Shown: piece after piece, positions 27,420 through 32,470 of the stretch
How the letters are laid out: each line of letters begins with the position of its first letter
Numbering within the stretch: position 1 is the stretch's first letter
Source: Secundilactobacillus paracollinoides DSM 15502 = JCM 11969
Lineage (GTDB): Bacteria; Bacillota; Bacilli; Lactobacillales; Lactobacillaceae
Length of the DNA: 32,470 nt
NCBI RefSeq assembly: GCF_001311135.1
Contig: NZ_BBAG01000039.1
Location: 1-32,470, forward strand
Reading direction: 5' to 3'
Translations under genes and position numbers: made by a program
The notes under the pieces: generated by a model
Database searches by the model: none
What the model was told of the DNA's origin: nothing
The model's input: the letters and a program-made list of their open reading frames with translations, nothing else

Positions 27420-28001
27420 ATGACAGCATCTGGTAAAAATATTGGCGTTTTTTGCGGCTCAAATCACGGGCTAAACGCGCACTTCACTGACGCAGCCCAA
27501 GTCGTTGGAACATACATCGCGGACCACGGCGACACACTGGTCTATGGTGGCGGCAGTAAAGGACTCATGGGGACAGTGGCCGCAGCGGCCGCTGAACGCA
27601 ACGGAAAGATTATTGGTGTCATGCCCCGCTTTTTGATTCAGCGCGGGATCAGCGACCAAAATATTTCTGAATTTATCGAAACAAAAACCATGGATGAGCG
27701 GAAAACGAAAATGATGCAACTCTGTGATGCGTTCATTGTATTGCCTGGCGGGTTCGGTACTCTAGAAGAGTTTAACTCGCTACTGTCTTGGAGCCAGATG
27801 GATCTGCATCAAGTCCCCATTGTACTCTACAATGTTGATCATTTTTTCGATCCCATGGTGGCGATGTTGGAAAATAGCTATGATGCCGGGTTTGCGCCAG
27901 CGGAGAATCGACAGCTGTATCTGAGTTCTGACTCACTGGCAGAAATTGTGACGTTCTTCGACCAATTTGCGCACACGTTGCCGAACAAATATACAAATTA
28001 A
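27420..28001 (+). CDS. LOG family protein (nucleoside 5'-monophosphate phosphoribohydrolase type)
   Basis: Rossmann-fold protein of the lysine-decarboxylase-like/LOG family, which in characterised members cleaves cytokinin riboside monophosphates or AMP to base and ribose 5-phosphate; the bacterial role is often unclear. 193 residues from ATG 27420, seven bases behind GGAGG; the frame is open to 27378 but without a ribosome binding site. Motifs: VFCGSNHG, YGGGSKGLMG (43-51), MDERKTKM (91-98) and LPGGFGTLEE (108-117), the active-site pair of the family. Monocistronic, with a terminator shared with the convergent dehydrogenase gene. Confidence 0.9.
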   Translation: MTASGKNIGVFCGSNHGLNAHFTDAAQVVGTYIADHGDTLVYGGGSKGLMGTVAAAAAERNGKIIGVMPRFLIQRGISDQNISEFIETKTMDERKTKMMQLCDAFIVLPGGFGTLEEFNSLLSWSQMDLHQVPIVLYNVDHFFDPMVAMLENSYDAGFAPAENRQLYLSSDSLAEIVTFFDQFAHTLPNKYTN

Positions 28002-28004
28002 TTT

Positions 28005-28043
28005 AAAAACGGTCGCCCGATAGATTCTCGGTGACCGTTTTTT
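28005..28043. terminator. Bidirectional terminator between LOG and dehydrogenase genes
   Basis: AACGGTC (28008-28014) and GACCGTT (28033-28039) with an inner CCGA/TCGG. T6 follows on plus and five U on minus. Confidence 0.85.
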
Positions 28044-28056
28044 AGACGTTTTTTAA

Positions 28057-29052
28057 TTATTCTACCTGAAACTCTGCCCGGTTTTGACGACCGAACTCCA
28101 GCAGGCTATTCAGAGACCCATTCACCATATTCGTCACTGCCACGTCCGTGTGGAAGGCCATGTGTGGAGACAACAGAACGTTAGGTAGTTTCCCAAGTGC
28201 AATCAACTGCGGATCGGTTAATTTTTCGGTGGTGTTGTACTGCTGCATCGCAGCTGTTTCATTTTCAAATGCATCCAGTGCCGCACCCGCAATCTCATGA
28301 TTAGCTAACGCGGTCTGCAGTGCGTCCAGATCGATCAAAGCACCCCGAGCCGTATTCACAATAATAGCGGTTGGTTTCATGAGCTTCAGTGTCTCGGCAT
28401 TGATGAGGTGATAATTACTCTTCACCGCTGGGACATGCAGCGTAATGATGTCGGCAGTTTTAAAAATAGCCTCAGGATTTGAGACATATGTCACGCCATC
28501 ATGCTCCCCCGCTTCAATCATCGGATCATATGCCATTAGCGTTGCACCAAATGCCTGATAAATGACCATTGCGTGCCGTCCAATTCGGCCGGTGCCAATG
28601 ACACCAACAGTTTGCTTACGCAGCTCACGACCCATAAAATCAGGTGACCAGTGGAAGTCACCAGCTAACTGTTGCTGCGCAATGTATTTCGTCCGTCGTA
28701 ACAGATTCAATACCTGGGTGACGGAAAATTCAGCAATGGCATATGGTGAATAAGCGGGAACGTTGCTGATCTTGATGCCATAGTCACTGGCTGCTTGCCG
28801 ATCAAGGTTGTCTACACCAACGTTTCGTAAAGCCAGGAAAGTAATCTGCATGGCCGCCATTTTTTTGAAGAGTTCACGCGGATACGGGATCGTCTGTAGG
28901 GCTGAAATGCCTGTGGACCCCTCAGCTTTTTGCACCGTGTCGACTGTCAGGAAGTCTTCAGTCATTGCCAGCTCAACATCTGGATGATTGGCCTGCCAAT
29001 CTTTGATAAACGCAATCTCATCGGGACGAACATTGTATACATAAATTTTCAT
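28057..29052 (-). CDS. D-2-hydroxyacid dehydrogenase (D-lactate dehydrogenase family)
   Basis: NADH-dependent reduction of 2-oxoacids such as pyruvate to D-hydroxyacids. 331 residues, the normal length. NAD motif GTGRIG at 153-158; catalytic Arg236 (NTARG), Glu near 263-265 (DAFENE) and His297 (SPHMAF), in the usual order; FLALRNVGVDNLD and NVPAYSPYAIAEF in the substrate domain. Whether it acts on pyruvate or on branched 2-oxoacids (D-2-hydroxyisocaproate type) cannot be decided by eye. Start ATG 29052 with AAAGGAAG at eight bases. A 15-bp imperfect palindrome GTGATATGATCTCAC (29102-29116) lies in the leader. The frame is intact. Confidence 0.9.
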   Translation of the reverse strand: MKIYVYNVRPDEIAFIKDWQANHPDVELAMTEDFLTVDTVQKAEGSTGISALQTIPYPRELFKKMAAMQITFLALRNVGVDNLDRQAASDYGIKISNVPAYSPYAIAEFSVTQVLNLLRRTKYIAQQQLAGDFHWSPDFMGRELRKQTVGVIGTGRIGRHAMVIYQAFGATLMAYDPMIEAGEHDGVTYVSNPEAIFKTADIITLHVPAVKSNYHLINAETLKLMKPTAIIVNTARGALIDLDALQTALANHEIAGAALDAFENETAAMQQYNTTEKLTDPQLIALGKLPNVLLSPHMAFHTDVAVTNMVNGSLNSLLEFGRQNRAEFQVE

Positions 29053-29440
29053 GGGTGTGGCTTCCTTTCAGCACAACGCAACGGTTGTTTTACGTGCAAT
29101 AGTGATATGATCTCACCTTTAATTTTATCTAATTATTGCTGGTATCGTGCTGATTTCGACTTATTCTTAGTCAATGTTAATTTTATCAATCGTCCTCACA
29201 TTATTCTGGGTTTAAACTGCTTTAACATTGAAACTATATTCTAACAAAATGAAATCACTTTCTAAGTGAATTCACCATTTCATAAATTAAGGTATTTATA
29301 GATTGGTATTATCACCCTGTAGCATATTGACAACCTAATATTGTGAGCTTTTCGTTATCTATATTAAACCCAACCACAAAATAGACCAGCAGTGACCTTT
29401 CCTTGGAACAATAAAAATGATGGCACTTATCGCTCAAAGA
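29053..29440. other. Intergenic region between dehydrogenase and DUF4811 genes
   Basis: No coding capacity. AT-rich. Contains the leader of the dehydrogenase gene (minus), the GTGATATGATCTCAC palindrome at 29102-29116, and a nested inverted repeat at 29249-29283: ATGAAAT/ATTTCAT outside, CACTT/AAGTG inside, overlapping a GTGAATTCAC palindrome. No clear terminator follows the DUF4811 gene; a short GCTCA/TGAGC hairpin at about 29433-29449 has no adjacent U-run. Confidence 0.5.
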
Positions 29441-30310
29441 TCATGAGCCCAGCTCCTGCTTTAACGACTTAATCAACAATTGCTTACTATATGCTTTACC
29501 CTGCTGCTTAATTTCCGGCAAGTCGTTATTTTTAACCTGCTTCATTGTTTTAACTTTTAATTCTGACGTGACTTTTTCCGTGATAATACGCTTTTCCTGG
29601 TTATAGGAAGCTTGATTGGTTAATAAAGATGGATTGGTTTCAATAGCCTGCTTTAACTGTGATGCAACCAGCTCTGGGGCCTGCATTTTCACCGCCTGCA
29701 TAACCTTTTTTTGAACTTCGGTTTTGATATATGCATTTACTTTAACCTTCACTTTTGATTGTTCCCGTTTAATCATTTCTGGTAACAACTTCGCTTGTTT
29801 TACTTCCACAACTAACCAGTTTTGGGGAATTTCAAAAGTATAAGTTGAAGACTGTCGTCGATTCGTAGTACTCCCTAAGAAAAGAATATGGCACAACTTG
29901 TTTTTGTATTCATATCGGCGAGTTTGAGTCATGAGTTTGGCTGATTTTTCCTTTTTATTAGAATCCACAACCTTAATATGAAAATGGGATTGGCTCGTTT
30001 TCTTTAGTGTGCCATACACACTTGGTTTAAACAGATAAATACGCTCACTCATGTTTTGAGTAGTTCCAAGTTGCTTATAAACAATCATTGGAATCGGACT
30101 AGCATAACTACTATCTAACTCAACTTTTGTCGTATCAGTTTTTAAATGCATGCCTAAATTATCATTATCATTTTTATAGATTAGCCAAAGCGACCCACAG
30201 ACTGCAATTAAGCTGATTAATGCTAATCCCCCATAATATTTATTCTTAAAAAGCATGATTGTGCTGAAACAGAATAGTACAATCATTATTAAGAGAAACA
30301 AAATAATCAT
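29441..30310 (-). CDS. DUF4811 domain-containing membrane-anchored protein
   Basis: Function unknown; such proteins are typically encoded behind an MFS drug exporter in lactobacilli. 289 residues: two N-terminal hydrophobic segments (about residues 2-18 and 25-46), then a hydrophilic domain with a beta-rich part (ISERIYLFKPS-like stretch, FHIKVVDSNKK, TYTFEIPQNWLVVEV) and a lysine/glutamine-rich helical C-terminus. Start ATG 30310, seven bases behind AAGGAGG, which itself lies in the last codons of the MFS gene, so the two are translationally coupled. Base composition is AT-richer than in the housekeeping part. The frame is intact. Confidence 0.8.
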   Translation of the reverse strand: MIILFLLIMIVLFCFSTIMLFKNKYYGGLALISLIAVCGSLWLIYKNDNDNLGMHLKTDTTKVELDSSYASPIPMIVYKQLGTTQNMSERIYLFKPSVYGTLKKTSQSHFHIKVVDSNKKEKSAKLMTQTRRYEYKNKLCHILFLGSTTNRRQSSTYTFEIPQNWLVVEVKQAKLLPEMIKREQSKVKVKVNAYIKTEVQKKVMQAVKMQAPELVASQLKQAIETNPSLLTNQASYNQEKRIITEKVTSELKVKTMKQVKNNDLPEIKQQGKAYSKQLLIKSLKQELGS

Positions 30311-30312
30311 GA

Positions 30313-31774
30313 TCACCCCTCCTTAACGGAATTATCGTTAGGTAAAAACAGCACCAAAGCAACGCCCACCACGCAGAAAAATACGCAAAACAAAAATGCC
30401 AGATGATACCCTTTTAGTTCGGCAGTTTCAGCAAGGCGCTTGTATAACAAAGGTGTTCTTGTAAGCACATGTTTTACAGGCATGTTGGATTTAGTTTCGT
30501 TTGTTAAAATACTCATCAATACAGCTGTACCAATCGAACCAGCAACCTGCCGGAAAGTATTATTAATACTTGTGCCGTGACTCATCTTATCGATAGTCAG
30601 AGAGTTCATACCAGCTGTCGTAATTGGCATTAAAACCAACCCAATACCAATCATTCGCACTGCGTAAATAGCCATAATATAAATGAGCGATGAAGAACTA
30701 TCTAACTTTGTCATTGATAATCCACCCAAGATAATTAAAATAAAGCCTGCTAATCCCATTCCTTTTGCACCGACCTTATCAAATGTTCGACCAGAAATCA
30801 TTGACGTTATAGCGACAGCAATGGCGCCAGGAAATAGTAGTAGCCCAGCATGGAAAGCTGACTCCCCTATGATAGTTTGAATATACAAAGTGAACACCAT
30901 TTCAATACCGACCATGGCAATATAGTTAATGGCGACAATAATGGTGGTCAATAAGAATCGACCCGACTTTAAAATCGACAAGTCTAAAACTGGTTTGTCT
31001 AGTTTAAATTGACGCCACCCAAATAGATAAATCAAAATAAGACTAATAACGAGATAGACGTAAAATTTTGAATTCTCCCAACCCCAGGTAGCAACTTCCG
31101 TAAAAGCATAAAGTAACAAACCAAATCCAGCAGAAGATTCAATGATCGACACGATATCCAGGCTGGGATGCGTGTTCTCCAAAACATCTCTAACTGAAAA
31201 AAGTGCCAAAAGGAAAACTACTATTAGCAATTGGTAAAACTGATAAAAATAACATTCTCCAAGAATAATGAAGCAATAGCCATCCTGAAAGCGTAGGACC
31301 CACAGCAGGTGCAAGTGCGACAATCAAACCATTCAATCCCATTGCCATGCCACGTTCATTTACTGGGTATATCGTTAGAAGCGTTGTTTGAACAAGTGGC
31401 GCCGTAATTCCGGTTCCAATCGCTGCAACAAGGCGTCCAATTAGCAGCACTGTAAAATTAGTGGCCACAGCGCTCAAAGATAAACCAACAATGAATAGTG
31501 CCATCGCCGAAAGGTAAAGGACTTTTGTTGATACACGATTCATTAAAAAGGCACTTATCGGCACCATGATTCCCATAACCAGCATTGTTCCATTCGTTAA
31601 CCATTCAACAGTATCTGCCGAAACGTTAAAATCATTCATTAAACTTGGAAATGCATTGATCAACATTGTGACTGTCATAAAAGTCGTAAAACTACCTAGT
31701 AATAACGACAAAACGAGCAACATGCGATTATATTTTCTACCATGTACATCAAGTAATTCATTTGATCGATTCAT
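30313..31774 (-). CDS. MFS multidrug exporter, DHA2 (14-TM) family, one frameshift as read
   Basis: Proton-driven drug or toxic-compound exporter of the EmrB/QacA type. The joined protein is about 486 residues with roughly 14 hydrophobic helices. Seen: FMTVTMLINAFPSLMNDF (motif D1 region), EWLTNGTMLVMGIMVPISAF, LIGRLVAAIGTGITAPLVQT, ALAPAVGPTLSGWLLLHYSWRMLF (motif C, antiporter type) and NNTFRQVAGSIGTAVLMSIL. The break at about 31224-31226 needs one A removed (or two bases added): LPIA to IVVFLLALF. Divergent from a tetR gene, with a palindromic operator in its leader, so induction by an exported compound is likely. Substrate unknown. Confidence 0.88.
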
Positions 31775-31786
31775 TATATTCCTCCT

Positions 31787-31825
31787 AAACTACATAATGT
31801 AGTTTTTAAATCCAATATGCAGTTT
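31787..31825. promoter_or_regulatory. Probable TetR operator between the MFS and tetR genes
   Basis: AAACTACATAATGTAGTTT (31787-31805) is a perfect palindrome of 9-bp arms. ATGCAGTTT (31817-31825) repeats the right arm with one change, 20 bp further. The palindrome lies a few bases upstream of the MFS ribosome binding site (AGGAGG). The same half-site occurs inverted behind tetR at 32452-32460. Confidence 0.7.
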
Positions 31826-31842
31826 ACTACAACTTATTGTAA

Positions 31843-31871
31843 TTGTAAATTATCATCTCTAGGAATATAAT
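31843..31871 (+). promoter_or_regulatory. tetR promoter
   Basis: TTGTAA (31843-31848), 17-bp spacer, TATAAT (31866-31871). Transcription would start about 14 bases ahead of the tetR ATG. Confidence 0.75.
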
Positions 31872-31891
31872 TGTGTTGAGGTGAACCAATA

Positions 31892-32452
31892 ATGACACGA
31901 CGCGATATCAACATGACAGCAATCACAGAAACCGCAATAAACATTGGTAATAAAGATGGACTTGATAGCCTTACGATGCCGAAAATAGCACGGTCTTTGG
32001 GAATCAAGTCACAGTCCCTATACAATCATGTTAATAATTTAGGTGAGATACGAATAGCAATGAGTATTTCACTTTTTAAATCCCTGAAGCAAGAATTATT
32101 AGAGGGCATGCTAGGTTTATCCGGACGAGACGCAATTAATATGTACTTTAAAGTCTTTCATCAATTTTGTATGGATCATCTTCACTTGAATCGACTGCTT
32201 TTTTTACCGGCTCAAGACCAATCTGCTGACTTAACTGCAGCATTCCAAGATGTTATTCAAATTCTAATTCGATTGTTACAAGATATACTTCCTGATGAGA
32301 CAACAATCGACCTGTATACAAAGACTTTAATGTCAGTGTTTGTGGGCTTCACAATGAACGAAACCAATAATGCATTTAAGACTAATCCCAACCATCAAGA
32401 CACTAATCTTAGCGAGATGGTGGATTTAATTTTCAAAACAGTAGAACCATAA
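31892..32452 (+). CDS. TetR/AcrR family transcriptional regulator
   Basis: Predicted repressor of the divergent MFS-DUF4811 operon and of itself. 186 residues. N-terminal TetR helix-turn-helix: TAITETAINIGNKDGLDSLTMPKIARSLG and IKSQSLYNHVNNLGEI (about residues 9-52), followed by an alpha-helical ligand domain with no recognisable specificity. GAGGTG lies eight bases ahead of ATG 31892. AT-rich like its neighbours. The frame is intact. Confidence 0.9.
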   Translation: MTRRDINMTAITETAINIGNKDGLDSLTMPKIARSLGIKSQSLYNHVNNLGEIRIAMSISLFKSLKQELLEGMLGLSGRDAINMYFKVFHQFCMDHLHLNRLLFLPAQDQSADLTAAFQDVIQILIRLLQDILPDETTIDLYTKTLMSVFVGFTMNETNNAFKTNPNHQDTNLSEMVDLIFKTVEP

Positions 32453-32470
32453 AACTGCATTTTTATCGGT

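Overview
The window reads as chromosomal DNA of a low-GC Gram-positive bacterium of the Lactobacillaceae. Evidence: Bacillus-type gene orders (tadA-SRP RNA-dnaX-ebfC-recR-yaaL, tmk-darA-holB-yabA-rsmI, and tsaB-rimI-tsaD-ydiF-rex-groES-groEL) lie next to each other; the SRP RNA is short (about 100 nt); the CIRCE, T-box, Rex and NrdR sites are Firmicutes-type; and lactobacillus-typical genes are present (acyl-ACP thioesterase, D-2-hydroxyacid dehydrogenase, NrdHEF, a DUF4811/MFS pair). Species cannot be fixed by eye.

Layout. 1-110 is the 5' end of a group IIC intron placed just behind the terminator of a KimA-type potassium importer gene (163-1996, minus). 2000-3020 has no convincing protein gene, but holds a promoter-like site and a set of nested inverted repeats that may be a small RNA. 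asnA (minus) follows with an Asn-specifier T-box leader. Next are groEL and groES (minus) with promoter and CIRCE, cls (minus), rex (minus), and divergent ydiF (plus, ABC-F). Convergent to ydiF is the t6A/acetyltransferase operon tsaB-rimI-rimI2-tsaD (minus). Then come an acyl-ACP thioesterase, rsmI, yabA, holB, darA and tmk (one minus-strand operon read from tmk), then yaaL, recR, ebfC and dnaX (minus), the SRP RNA and tadA (minus). nrdH, nrdE, nrdF and a LOG-family gene are on plus, with two NrdR boxes ahead of nrdH. A D-2-hydroxyacid dehydrogenase (minus) and an AT-richer MFS efflux/DUF4811/TetR module close the window.

Most genes are informational or stress housekeeping: replication (dnaX, holB, yabA, tmk, nrdHEF), repair (recR), tRNA modification (tsaB, tsaD, tadA), rRNA methylation (rsmI), secretion (SRP RNA), folding (groESL) and redox control (rex). 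KimA and DarA are both c-di-AMP-linked in relatives.

Two features stand out. First, a family of about 110 bp palindromic repeats (three good copies and one diverged copy) shows compensatory base changes in its stems; three of the copies sit 6 to 28 bp upstream of a good sigma-A promoter in the same orientation. Second, eleven genes carry about fifteen frameshifts, mostly single-base losses in short homopolymer runs, and many are in genes that should be essential (groEL, nrdE, tsaB). This points to sequencing or assembly error rather than real decay, so the affected genes are annotated here as full-length with the break sites named.
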